From: a virus
Reading direction: 5' to 3' (one strand)
Length of the DNA stretch: 64,000 nucleotides
IMG/VR virus record: IMGVR_UViG_3300005288_000001
Span: 108,502 to 172,501 of that record
The translations under genes and the position numbers were made by a program. This document shows, one piece after another, positions 36,015 through 43,658 of the stretch. Under the pieces are notes generated by a model that ran no database searches, had not been told where the DNA came from, and saw only the letters and a list, made by a program, of their open reading frames with translations. How positions within the stretch are numbered: the stretch's first letter is position 1; every line of letters begins with the position of its first letter.

Positions 36015-36405
36015 TAAGCTAGACAACCCAAAGTCTCAGCACTGGATGCGATCATACTGGCGTCCGCTTATGGCGATGCAGTATCTGATCGTTTGTATTT
36101 TTGACTTCGTGGTTGCACCGATTGTATGGACAGCGTTCCAGGCATATCACCACCAAGCACTTCTAACACAATGGAATCCAACAACCTTGGGTTCCGGGGG
36201 AACTTATCACCTAGCAATGGGTGCGGTTCTTGGCGTTGCTGCCTGGACCCGTTCACTGGATAAGCAAGATGATATGATGCGTGGAGCTTATATGCGTGGC
36301 CAAAGTGGTGCCGGCATGTATGGAGGTGGCGCTGGTTATATGCCGCCTCGTCAACAACCAATGGGAGACCCACCTCCACGTAAACCACTGCAAGGTATGG
36401 AATAA
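35998..36405 (+). CDS. three-TM-type holin
   Basis: This 135-residue protein has WMRSYWRPLMAMQYLIVCIF followed by DFVVAPI, and later GTYHLAMGAVLGVAAWTRSL. These are the conserved features of the GTA_holin_3TM family (holins first described for gene-transfer-agent release). Hydrophobic segments lie near residues 23-47 and 70-88, and the tail is rich in Gly, Met and Pro. Holins time lysis by opening the inner membrane. Here the gene lies inside the virion operon, far from the endolysin genes, and overlaps gp54. Confidence 0.8.
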   Translation: MAQEDDKLDNPKSQHWMRSYWRPLMAMQYLIVCIFDFVVAPIVWTAFQAYHHQALLTQWNPTTLGSGGTYHLAMGAVLGVAAWTRSLDKQDDMMRGAYMRGQSGAGMYGGGAGYMPPRQQPMGDPPPRKPLQGME

Positions 36406-36860
36406 TGACAGCACTAGATAAAAACTTGACTCAAATCTTTGACGTCGAACCTACAAAGATCGATGGTGAGTTGGTGGAAACACCTATTACGCCTATGGCA
36501 AATACGACGCCACCTGCGCCAGTCAATACTGACGATGCAGATATGGAAGCCGACTTCGAGAAGATGCGCCACAACCAAGAAGAGCTTATTCTCAAAGGTA
36601 AAATCGCCCTTGACTGCGCGCTGGACATCGTCCAACAATCTGATCAACCGCGCGCCATCGAAGTATTCTCTACTCTTCTTGGACAGCTATCTAAGATAAA
36701 CCAGGACGCGATGGACTTGCACGCAAAACGCCGTGACATTAAGAACGCTCGCCCTGAGTCTGAAGATGCTCCGAAGACCGTCAACAACAATGCTATCTTT
36801 GTTGGGACTACCTCGGAACTGAATAAGATGATTGAAAAGATGACAGGAACTAAACCCTAA
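36405..36860 (+). CDS. 16: gp16-like small terminase
   Basis: This 151-residue protein (T4 gp16 has 164) has a Pro-rich head, a central helical hairpin (EELILKGKIALDCALDIVQQ, then PRAIEVFSTLLGQLSKINQD) and a C-terminal NNNAIFVGTTSELNKMIEKM. These are characteristic of T4-type gp16, which forms rings and stimulates the large terminase. The large subunit gene is not next to it, unlike in T4. Confidence 0.88.
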   Translation: MTALDKNLTQIFDVEPTKIDGELVETPITPMANTTPPAPVNTDDADMEADFEKMRHNQEELILKGKIALDCALDIVQQSDQPRAIEVFSTLLGQLSKINQDAMDLHAKRRDIKNARPESEDAPKTVNNNAIFVGTTSELNKMIEKMTGTKP

Positions 36861-37564
36861 TGCTACCAAAGAAGTCTCCGACGATGTATGAACTGAAGGT
36901 GCCGTCAACCGGCGCCAAGATCAAATTTCGTCCCTATACGATCCGCGAAGAAAAACTGCTTATGTTGGCAGAGCAATCTGGCGAAATCGCAGTTATGGTT
37001 AACGCTCTCAAGGCAATCATCTCTGCATGTACCAACGAAAAAGTGAAGGTTGACGACCTAGCGGTCTTCGACCTAGAGTACATTATGGCCAAGCTGCGCT
37101 CAAAGTCGGTTGGGGAAACCGTGCGTCTGCAATTTGATTGCGAAGCCGACCCGAAGCATGATAAGGCAGTAGTTGATATGGACATGTCCAAGATCGAAGT
37201 TACTTTCACCGAAGGACACGATAAAGTCATCAAGTTGTATGACGACGTCGGTGTCATTATGCGTTATCCGAACATCGAGATGATGGAAGCCCTTGCAAAG
37301 ATCGAAGAAAACCCTGACGTTATCTTCGGTATCATTTATGATTGCATCGAAACCATCTTCGATAAGGAAGAGATGCACAAGGCCAATGAACAGAAGCCAG
37401 AAGAGATCGCCGAGTTTATCGACAATCTCGAGAAGGTTGAGTTCAAGAAGCTTGAAAACTTCTTCCTAACGATGCCAAAGTTTCATCACACGATTGAATA
37501 CAAGTGTCCAACGTGCGGCAAGGAACATAAGAAGTACGTAGCAGGGTTCGAGAATTTTTTCTAA
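36860..37564 (+). CDS. 26: gp26-like baseplate hub assembly protein
   Basis: This 234-residue protein (T4 gp26 has 208) starts with LKVPSTGAKIKFRPYTIREE, then KLLMLAEQSGE, the pattern of the T4 baseplate (gp26) family. It ends with a CPTCGKEH zinc-ribbon-like element and NFF before TAA. T4 gp26 is a hub assembly factor. The last codons form a slippery heptamer. In the -1 frame the reading continues for 61 codons, so a longer second product is likely. Confidence 0.85.
   Translation: MLPKKSPTMYELKVPSTGAKIKFRPYTIREEKLLMLAEQSGEIAVMVNALKAIISACTNEKVKVDDLAVFDLEYIMAKLRSKSVGETVRLQFDCEADPKHDKAVVDMDMSKIEVTFTEGHDKVIKLYDDVGVIMRYPNIEMMEALAKIEENPDVIFGIIYDCIETIFDKEEMHKANEQKPEEIAEFIDNLEKVEFKKLENFFLTMPKFHHTIEYKCPTCGKEHKKYVAGFENFF
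37555..37561 (+). promoter_or_regulatory. candidate -1 frameshift site T TTT TTC
   Basis: In the gp26 frame the codons read AAT TTT TTC TAA, so the heptamer T TTT TTC fits the X XXY YYZ rule and is immediately followed by the stop. A one-base slip back gives TTT TTT CTA ATA GCG and joins the downstream open frame. A short G/C-rich stretch (GCGCTCGCGC, 37567-37576) follows and could pair weakly. No long stem is obvious. Confidence 0.7.
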
Positions 37565-37746
37565 TAGCGCTCGCGCATGAAAATCTGTTCAACTTCTACA
37601 AGACCAACTTTTCGATGATTCACCATCACGAATGGAGTCTCACTGAACTAGAGGACATGCTGCCTTTCGAGCGCGAACTTTATGTAGACATGCTTTTGAA
37701 CCATCTCGAAGAAGAACGTCAAAAACTGCAGGCTAACAAACAATAA
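37561..37746 (+). CDS. frameshift extension of gp26 (61 codons)
   Basis: The -1 frame relative to gp26 is open from a TAA at 37528 to the TAA at 37744. The first ATG is at 37615, after a clearly protein-like stretch (ALAHENLFNFYKTNFSMIHH). The rest reads WSLTELEDMLPFERELYVDM, then LLNHLEEERQK, typical of C-terminal helices of tail-assembly proteins. The absence of a start before the conserved part argues for expression as a gp26 fusion, similar in logic to the gpG-gpGT chaperones of siphophages. Reinitiation at 37615 (43 codons) is the alternative. Confidence 0.72.
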   Translation, partial: LIALAHENLFNFYKTNFSMIHHHEWSLTELEDMLPFERELYVDMLLNHLEEERQKLQANKQ

Positions 37747-37751
37747 GAACT

Positions 37752-39563
37752 ATGGATAAGATTCTCAGCCGCCGCTCAAAGATCAAGGATTACACCGACC
37801 TCAACGCGGTTAATCCTGGACGCACTATGGGGATGTACGACAATACCTGGGGTGCAGGTATGTATGGTGCATTCTACAGCCCACGTAACACCCGTCGTTT
37901 CGGCCATGGTGAAACCGCATCTAACGACGAACGTGTCGAAAAGATGCAGGCAAAGAAGGTTCAAGAAACCCTGTCTAACTCCCGTGACTACCTGCAGGAA
38001 ATCAAGACTTCGCTTACAGAGAATCTGAAGAGTATCACCCGCAGTATCCTGGGTATTCAGAATAAGGAAGATAAGCATCGCGGCAAGGGTACGATCGGCG
38101 TTGAAGACCGCGATCAAATCCTCAAGACTATTCTGGGTCAAAAGGCATATGCCACGAGTTCGCAATACAAGCGTGCGGAAAGTATCAACGCTCGTGAAGA
38201 ACTGCTACACAAGTTCAGCAAGCGAGGTATCGCTGATACGCTGTTCGGAGCACCACAACCAGGCACCGCGCGTGGAGTTCAACGTGAATACGATGATGCT
38301 CTGAAGCAATACCAACGCGATCGTATGATGCTTCAAGGAAAGCAACTGATCGAAACGTATGGTTCCAAAAGCAAGGCTGAGAAGCAGATCGCAAAGGACT
38401 TCAAGCTTCAGCAAGATATCGGTCGTCAGATCAACGATACAAATAAGGAAGTAGAACGTCGCCGCAAGGCTGGGTGGACAGATGCCGACATCAACACTCC
38501 TGAAGCCGGGAAGATGATCGACAAGCTGAACAAACTGGTCGATCAATTCGCCAAGTACGACCCAACTAACACTGGACGTTTCCTGGAACGTGACGTAGAC
38601 GCAACGAAGAAGCCGAAGGATATGGTCTTGCCGACCGAACGCTTCCGCGCCAACCAAGCAGTCTACAAGGGTGACGTTCGTGAGGATAAGGTAGGTCCAG
38701 CACCGAAGGCTCTCCTACAATCGAAGGAAGAAGCAGACCACGAGGCTGAGGAAACGCACAAGAAGGATCAGGAAGAACAAGTCAAGCAAACTAACCTCCT
38801 AGATGATATCAAGGAAGCGTTGCTGAAGAACAAGCCAGTGGAAGGTTATAGCGACGGCAAGGCCGATCCTACAAGTCTGTTTGGTGGAATCATCAAGAGC
38901 CTATCAGCCTTGGCATCTGGTCTTATGACGATCGGAAGCACGCTACTATCTTCACTAGGTGGCCTTGGCCCAATTCTTGCCAGCTTGGGCGCTGTATTGG
39001 TACCGTTGGCCGCTGCCGCTGCGCTATTGGGCCTTGGTAAAGCAGAGAAAGAAAAGATCGAAGCCAATCCGAATGCTCCGGAATATGTGGATAATGCATA
39101 CGCGATGAAGCTACGTGGTGAGGCAACGTCCGTCACACAAGGCACCAAAATCAACCAACAAAAAGCGCTCCGTAATTTGGCGCCTGGAGTTGCCAAGGAA
39201 TTGCTTGAAAACGGACAGCAAGATGAGAATGGTTTGATCGACGGCTATACGATGGACCAACTAATGGATATGCGCGACGGTAAAAAGCCATCGCATATGT
39301 CTGAGGTGCCGTTGGCTAAGAAGGCGAAATTGGAAGCAGCCCAAATCAAGTCGGTTCCGGCACAGTCCGGCGCAAAGTTGACAGAGGCTTCTACTGCCAA
39401 CGCCGACGCAAAACGAGAATCGTCAAAGGCAGCTATCAATGTAGTTGCCCCAACTACGAATAACACATCGGTATCTACCTCTGCACCGCCAGCGCCAATG
39501 GGACCTGTACGAAGTACCGAGACTTCCATGGGCGACTATGTGAAACGTCGCTACGCGAACTAA
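37752..39563 (+). CDS. 29: tape-measure-like protein (gp29 position)
   Basis: This 603-residue protein (T4 gp29 has 590) is mostly helical and highly charged to about residue 370. It then has a hydrophobic Leu/Gly/Ala segment (SLSALASGLMTIGSTLLSSL, then GPILASLGAVLVPLAAAAAL) and a disordered C-terminus with NNTSVSTSAPPAP. Long helices plus a membrane-like block near the end are typical of tape measures. Synteny after gp26 also fits. Direct similarity to T4 gp29 is not evident by eye, so the number is positional. Confidence 0.65.
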   Translation: MDKILSRRSKIKDYTDLNAVNPGRTMGMYDNTWGAGMYGAFYSPRNTRRFGHGETASNDERVEKMQAKKVQETLSNSRDYLQEIKTSLTENLKSITRSILGIQNKEDKHRGKGTIGVEDRDQILKTILGQKAYATSSQYKRAESINAREELLHKFSKRGIADTLFGAPQPGTARGVQREYDDALKQYQRDRMMLQGKQLIETYGSKSKAEKQIAKDFKLQQDIGRQINDTNKEVERRRKAGWTDADINTPEAGKMIDKLNKLVDQFAKYDPTNTGRFLERDVDATKKPKDMVLPTERFRANQAVYKGDVREDKVGPAPKALLQSKEEADHEAEETHKKDQEEQVKQTNLLDDIKEALLKNKPVEGYSDGKADPTSLFGGIIKSLSALASGLMTIGSTLLSSLGGLGPILASLGAVLVPLAAAAALLGLGKAEKEKIEANPNAPEYVDNAYAMKLRGEATSVTQGTKINQQKALRNLAPGVAKELLENGQQDENGLIDGYTMDQLMDMRDGKKPSHMSEVPLAKKAKLEAAQIKSVPAQSGAKLTEASTANADAKRESSKAAINVVAPTTNNTSVSTSAPPAPMGPVRSTETSMGDYVKRRYAN

Positions 39564-39566
39564 CGA

Positions 39567-39592
39567 AAAAGGGTCCCGAAGGACCCTTTTGT
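39567..39592 (+). terminator. bidirectional intrinsic terminator
   Basis: AAAAGGGTCC, CGAA loop, GGACCCTTTT form a 10-bp stem with T tracts on both sides. It lies between the convergent tape-measure gene and the 47-residue minus-strand gene, so it can stop transcription from either side. Confidence 0.92.
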
Positions 39593-39594
39593 TT

Positions 39595-39738
39595 TTATGG
39601 ATTGAAAGCGTATCGGAATCCATAGTGCCAGAGATCAAGACGGATAAACCACCGTCCTTCATTCTGGCCGAAACCAAAACGAACCATTCGATTGCCTTCC
39701 GACATAGGAAGGATCTCAAAGTTCTTTACTGGTTCCAT
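39595..39738 (-). CDS. 47-residue protein after gp32
   Basis: The ATG at 39738 overlaps the gp32 stop (TAATG) and opens 47 codons to a TAA at the foot of the terminator. The product (MEPVKNFEILPMSEGNRMVR...) is rich in aromatic residues near the end (RWFIRLDLWHYGFRYAFNP). Family unknown. Coupled translation with gp32 supports expression. Confidence 0.65.
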   Translation of the reverse strand: MEPVKNFEILPMSEGNRMVRFGFGQNEGRWFIRLDLWHYGFRYAFNP

Positions 39739-40643
39739 TAGTCTTCCTCAGCCAGGCCACGGAAAAAGGCCAGGCTATCGTCATCATCATCCGAGACTTC
39801 TGCAGGCGCTGCCTTGGAAGGCTTTGCTGGAGCAGGTGCCGCACGAGCTGGTGCCGGAGCAGCCGCTGATGGCAGGTCTTCCTTATCAGCCGCACGATCA
39901 GCCGGAGCCGATTCGTTCATGACCGACAGGTACTTTGCCTTCAGTTCGTCATACGACTTGAACTTCGATGGATCAACGAACTCTTCGAGCTTGATGATGT
40001 TCTGAGCGATCTTCAGAATTTCCTCGTCATCACCGAGTGGTGCTGGCTCTGCGAACAGCGAACTGTCGTAGTTAGGGAACCCTTCAACCTTCTTCATACG
40101 CAGCTTGAAGTCCGCGCCATCCCAATAGTCGAACACGTTAACTGGCGTTTCGTCAGCGAACGTTGGTTGTGCCTTGTCCATAATCTTGTCGAAGATCTTC
40201 TTGCCGAACTTGAACAGCTTCACTTGCCCTTCGTTCTCAGGGTGCTTCGGATCGCTGATGATCAAGACATTGGCAATGTACTGGAGCTTTCGCTTCTGCT
40301 TTTGCGCAATCTTCTTGTTTTCTTCGACGCCGGAGTTCCAGAGCTTCGAGTTTTGTTCTCCAACATAGTCAGTCAGACCGATGGTCGACAGCGAGTTTTC
40401 GATATACCACTTTCCACCAGGACCTTGGAAAGCATGGCTGAAAACCTTGACCCATGGAAGGCCATCGCCAGTTACGTTGAGGAAGCGAATCGTTGCAGAA
40501 GCGTTACCTGCCTTGTCAGCCTCAAGCTTCCAAAAGCGGTCGTCCTTGTACGATCCTTGGCCGGGGTTGGCGATCTTGTCGAAAGCCGTTGCGATCTTAG
40601 CAAAAGATTGGCCGCGCATTTTACGGAGTGTATTAATATCCAT
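39738..40643 (-). CDS. 32: gp32-like single-stranded DNA-binding protein
   Basis: This 301-residue protein has the same length as T4 gp32. It has a basic N-terminal cooperativity arm (DINTLRKMRGQSFAKIATAF), an OB-type core with KVFSHAFQGPGGKWYIENS, and an acidic tail (EVSDDDDDSLAFFRGLAEED) that recruits partners. T4 gp32 binds zinc through a His and three Cys. Here the aligned segment reads NSLSTIGLTDYVGEQNSKLW and the whole protein has no cysteine, so the zinc site is lost. It is followed in T4 order by gp59 and gp33 upstream. Confidence 0.93.
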   Translation of the reverse strand: MDINTLRKMRGQSFAKIATAFDKIANPGQGSYKDDRFWKLEADKAGNASATIRFLNVTGDGLPWVKVFSHAFQGPGGKWYIENSLSTIGLTDYVGEQNSKLWNSGVEENKKIAQKQKRKLQYIANVLIISDPKHPENEGQVKLFKFGKKIFDKIMDKAQPTFADETPVNVFDYWDGADFKLRMKKVEGFPNYDSSLFAEPAPLGDDEEILKIAQNIIKLEEFVDPSKFKSYDELKAKYLSVMNESAPADRAADKEDLPSAAAPAPARAAPAPAKPSKAAPAEVSDDDDDSLAFFRGLAEED

Positions 40644-40715
40644 ATTGTCCTAAAGTGTAAAAGTATAAGATTAGTGTAAGTCATAATATAGAGCGCCGTC
40701 AGGAACTCCACCATG

Positions 40716-40723
40716 TATTTATA
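40716..40723 (-). promoter_or_regulatory. T4-type late box TATAAATA upstream of gp32
   Basis: A perfect TATAAATA on the minus strand lies 73 bp before the gp32 ATG. Together with the sigma70-type promoter further upstream it would give gp32 both early and late transcripts, as is known for T4 gp32. Confidence 0.6.
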
Positions 40724-40783
40724 CGGTAGAGTGGCAAATTTATCTAGCGTTACGGAGAGTTACTTCACAATAACGCGGGGCAA

Positions 40784-40818
40784 GCGACTATTATACTATA
40801 CAGTCGCTCTTTTGACAA
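40784..40818 (-). promoter_or_regulatory. sigma70-type promoter with dyad upstream of gp32
   Basis: On the minus strand TTGTCA (40813-40818) is followed after 17 bp by TATAAT (40790-40795). An inverted repeat, GCGACT (40784-40789) and AGTCGC (40802-40807), brackets the -10 box. The promoter match is the strongest of its type here. The dyad may be an operator, or may form a hairpin on plus-strand transcripts. Confidence 0.7.
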
Positions 40819-40820
40819 GG

Positions 40821-41021
40821 CTATGTTCCATCAACTCGTTGCCATTGGTTATTCTCGTCAAGGAAGACTTCTGGTCCCTCGTCGACTTCTTTCCAATCGT
40901 CAGCGTTGAAATATTCATCGTACGAGTCAGCGTCGTGCTCGTTCAAAGTACGCATACCGACACCTTTTTGGTTGGGTCGATGCTTGAGCTTCTTCAGCTT
41001 TTTGTCTTCTCTTTCAGTCAT
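40821..41021 (-). CDS. 66-residue charged protein between gp59 and gp32
   Basis: The ATG overlaps the gp59 stop (ATGA). The product starts MTEREDKKLKKLKHRPNQKG and ends with an acidic, Trp-containing tail. No family recognised. The neighbouring genes suggest a role in replication or recombination, but nothing in the sequence shows it. Confidence 0.6.
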   Translation of the reverse strand: MTEREDKKLKKLKHRPNQKGVGMRTLNEHDADSYDEYFNADDWKEVDEGPEVFLDENNQWQRVDGT

Positions 41022-41626
41022 ACCTCTATTTGCAAGTCATCCTTGAACGACTCAATAACCTTCTGCACTCTTTCCTTGTTGAATTTGATAAATCTTTGCG
41101 ACTTGTCTAGGCGACGAATCTGATCTTCGAAGAGGAAAGACATTGAGCCTTTCCAGTCCTTCAGATAATTTAGCTCCGAATTCAAAATCACCATTGAGTG
41201 GATGCAGATGTGACCACCAAGATACATGTTAAGAAGTAGTGGCGGACTTGCACCTTGGAATTGCATCAAGGCATTGCTTGGAATATTACGCTTTCGTGCA
41301 AACTCAAGCACATTCTCCAACTCCATTTCAAGAAGATGGGTTGCGCTTTGCGAACGCTTGGACCAAGTAGTGAAGTTGCTATCAGCCTGCTCTTGATTGA
41401 AGATGAAGTTGTCGTTCCCGGCCGCAAAATTAGCAATCATGTATGTCATTAGCTCAGGGGTGCTGGTGAAGCGTCCCGCAAACTTTTCCCACAGGTAGTG
41501 CTCGTTTCGCTTTAAAAACTTATCCTCGGGTACAAGTACGCGAGGATTATCAAAGACCGAGAACCGGTCTTCAGTATAGTGTTTCTTGAGAGCGAGGTAA
41601 TGCTGAAAGGCGCGATGCCCGTTCAT
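41018..41626 (-). CDS. 59: gp59-like helicase loader
   Basis: This 202-residue protein (T4 gp59 has 217) has 'RAFQHYLALKKHYT', 'YLWEKFAGRFTSTPELMTYM', 'IANFAAGNDNFIFN' and helical C-terminal segments in the order of gp59. Gp59 places the gp41 helicase on gp32-coated forked DNA. It lies between gp32 and gp33, as in T4. Sequence similarity is modest, and synteny raises the confidence. Confidence 0.8.
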   Translation of the reverse strand: MNGHRAFQHYLALKKHYTEDRFSVFDNPRVLVPEDKFLKRNEHYLWEKFAGRFTSTPELMTYMIANFAAGNDNFIFNQEQADSNFTTWSKRSQSATHLLEMELENVLEFARKRNIPSNALMQFQGASPPLLLNMYLGGHICIHSMVILNSELNYLKDWKGSMSFLFEDQIRRLDKSQRFIKFNKERVQKVIESFKDDLQIEV

Positions 41627-41844
41627 TACATCCCTTCAAGAGAAGCAACTTGAGGAAGAAGCCCGACGGAGCGCAATTCAACGGCCAACTTATCCTTGAG
41701 GGATTGGCTAACCATCGCCTTGATGTCATCGGGTTCGAGTGAATGCTCGTCACAGTACGCAAGAATTGCATCCATGAGAGTTAGATTATCGTCATACGCA
41801 CGCTGTTCAATGTGCGTAGAGAATTCGTTTGCTGAGTTAAACAT
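41626..41844 (-). CDS. 33: gp33-like late transcription coactivator
   Basis: The preferred ATG at 41844 gives 72 residues (T4 gp33 has 112). The frame is open further upstream but that part is not protein-like and overlaps the next gene. Key blocks are EFSTHIEQRAYDDNLTLMDA and ILAYCDEHSLEPDDIKAMVS, with SLKDKLAVE, matching the short gp33 proteins of T4-like phages. Gp33 bridges host RNA polymerase and the sliding clamp at late promoters, consistent with the TATAAATA boxes in this window. Confidence 0.75.
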   Translation of the reverse strand: MFNSANEFSTHIEQRAYDDNLTLMDAILAYCDEHSLEPDDIKAMVSQSLKDKLAVELRSVGLLPQVASLEGM

Positions 41845-42040
41845 TTGCCTGAAGGTTATGTTTCGGCACGGTGAAGAAGGGATAGTCGCCGTCTTCCTTG
41901 AGGGTGACGGAAATATGTTCGACGCCGGTGTAGCGGGTATCGTCAGAAGCCAGGCCGTAGTCGTATCTGGTGGACTTGTAAACGACAGTCCCCGCAGGGA
42001 CGTCATTCCGGGCGACACGTAATTTGTAAGATTGGCTCAT
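41837..42040 (-). CDS. 67-residue hypothetical protein
   Basis: The product (MSQSYKLRVARNDVPAGTVV...) looks like a small beta-rich domain and ends HNLQANV. Its stop overlaps the gp33 ATG by 8 bp and its start overlaps the upstream gene by 4 bp, so it is part of the ligase-to-gp32 operon. Family unknown. Confidence 0.65.
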   Translation of the reverse strand: MSQSYKLRVARNDVPAGTVVYKSTRYDYGLASDDTRYTGVEHISVTLKEDGDYPFFTVPKHNLQANV

Positions 42041-42306
42041 ACTTTCGCGATGAAATAGTTGACGCTCTTGAGCAGCCGTTCGACTTCACCATACTCTTCA
42101 TGCTTCTTGCGGAAAAGCACCCAGGTAGGATCATTGGACGACGTTAAGGGGTGCGACATTTTGTTGTCACACTTATCCAGGAACATGTCAATGAACTCGC
42201 TCAGCTTCTGTCTGCTATTTAGTAGCTCTTCTTGAATTGCTTCGAGCTCTTTACAGGTTCCATAGTTGTACGCATCAGCGATGCGACGATCCATTTTCGT
42301 GTACAT
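42037..42306 (-). CDS. 89-residue helical hypothetical protein
   Basis: The product is mostly helical (CKELEAIQEELLNSRQKLSE) with a few His/Cys residues. The ATG overlaps the ligase stop (TAATG). An internal Met at position 5 is an alternative start. No family recognised. Confidence 0.65.
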   Translation of the reverse strand: MYTKMDRRIADAYNYGTCKELEAIQEELLNSRQKLSEFIDMFLDKCDNKMSHPLTSSNDPTWVLFRKKHEEYGEVERLLKSVNYFIAKV

Positions 42307-43658
42307 TAGATCACTTCTCCAGGGATAAGGCCACGGAAAGTCTTCTTACGCGGGAAGCGAAGGGAATACTCACCGTCTTGGTTTTGGGTAATTGCGTCGG
42401 CTTCTACTTCCATGATGACCCCGATCATCTGATCCCGGATTTTCCAGAATCGTTCACGTTCTTCATCGCTGTAACCGCCGCCGCAGCTTACCTTGATTAT
42501 ACGCCCATTGTCAACGCATTCACAGAGGAACGCGCCAAGAACGTCCCTATATTTTGAGTCGGGTTTACCTTGTTCATATCCCGTAATGGTCATGGACAAT
42601 TCGATTGTCGGCTTCTTCTTCAGCCAGGCATGCGTACGTTTGCACTCGTAAAAGGCTTCAGGGTCCTTGATCATGACGCCTTCATACTTACCTTCGATGG
42701 CCTTCTCGTTGATCTCACGGAAGCGTTGCTTGCCTTCAGGCGTACTCAGATTCACTTCTTCGTATGCCACAGCTTCTACGCTGGAAAGTTCATCCTTGAA
42801 TGCATCGATAAAAGCCGCAAGCTTGATTGCGCGGACCTCTTGGTCCGTTGTAGATTTACCCGCACGGAATTCAGCCAGAGGTAGATGATCAAAGACGTAA
42901 TAGATCGCGTCCTTGGTATCAACGTCAGTCTTCCGCTTGAATTGGCGCATCAAGTCCTGGAAGGAGGTGGACATCATTTCACCGTCGAACACCCAAGGTT
43001 CGGACAGCTTGTAAGCAATCTTCTGGAACTGCTCAACGATGTGCGGGAAGTTTTCGAGTTCCTTACCGTTACGCGAGGTCTGATAGACCCGACCGTCTGG
43101 ATGAACAAAGGTCAGGCAGCGAGCGCCATCGAACTTGATGTCGATAAACTTCCGACCAACCATCTTCGACTCATGATCCTTCGAGTCGTGGGCCAGCTGG
43201 CATCCGAAGATCGGAATGATGTACTGTGGCTTCATGGACTTCACCGCTTTGTTCACGGTAGTTTCGCTAAAGCCAGCGTCCAGCTTCTTCATCAGGATGG
43301 GACGATACCATCCATTCCATTGGGCGTTGGTCGACTGACGCATCGTCATTTCGATCTGAAGCTGGGCGTCGCCTCCGGTCAGATCGCGGTCAACGAGCTG
43401 CTCACACAGGCTCTTGAACGCATTCATGGATACACCCTTGCCGTCGGGCCACTGCATACGAGTTGGTATCTTCTTCACACCGAACGTGTCGAAGTTATCC
43501 AGGGCCAAACGAAGGCCGTCGAAGAAGTCTTCGTGGTCGAGCATTGCCACATCAGCAATGGCCTTTTCCTTGAAGAGCTTCGAGTTATCGCTGGCGATGT
43601 ACGCCAGGATTTCTTCGGGTGGAGTGTCCTTGGTCGGTTTGAGATGATATGTTGCCAT
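42306..43658 (-). CDS. 30: ATP-dependent DNA ligase, gp30-like
   Basis: This 450-residue enzyme (T4 ligase has 487) carries the adenylation motif KFDGAR at 175-180, with K175 as the residue that takes AMP. It also has motif III-like 'WVFDGEMM', motif IV 'EGVMIKDP' and motif V 'WLKKKP'. It seals nicks during replication and recombination. The ATG overlaps the stop of the AAA+ ATPase gene. The long open frame on the opposite strand is a coding shadow. Confidence 0.93.
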   Translation of the reverse strand: MATYHLKPTKDTPPEEILAYIASDNSKLFKEKAIADVAMLDHEDFFDGLRLALDNFDTFGVKKIPTRMQWPDGKGVSMNAFKSLCEQLVDRDLTGGDAQLQIEMTMRQSTNAQWNGWYRPILMKKLDAGFSETTVNKAVKSMKPQYIIPIFGCQLAHDSKDHESKMVGRKFIDIKFDGARCLTFVHPDGRVYQTSRNGKELENFPHIVEQFQKIAYKLSEPWVFDGEMMSTSFQDLMRQFKRKTDVDTKDAIYYVFDHLPLAEFRAGKSTTDQEVRAIKLAAFIDAFKDELSSVEAVAYEEVNLSTPEGKQRFREINEKAIEGKYEGVMIKDPEAFYECKRTHAWLKKKPTIELSMTITGYEQGKPDSKYRDVLGAFLCECVDNGRIIKVSCGGGYSDEERERFWKIRDQMIGVIMEVEADAITQNQDGEYSLRFPRKKTFRGLIPGEVI

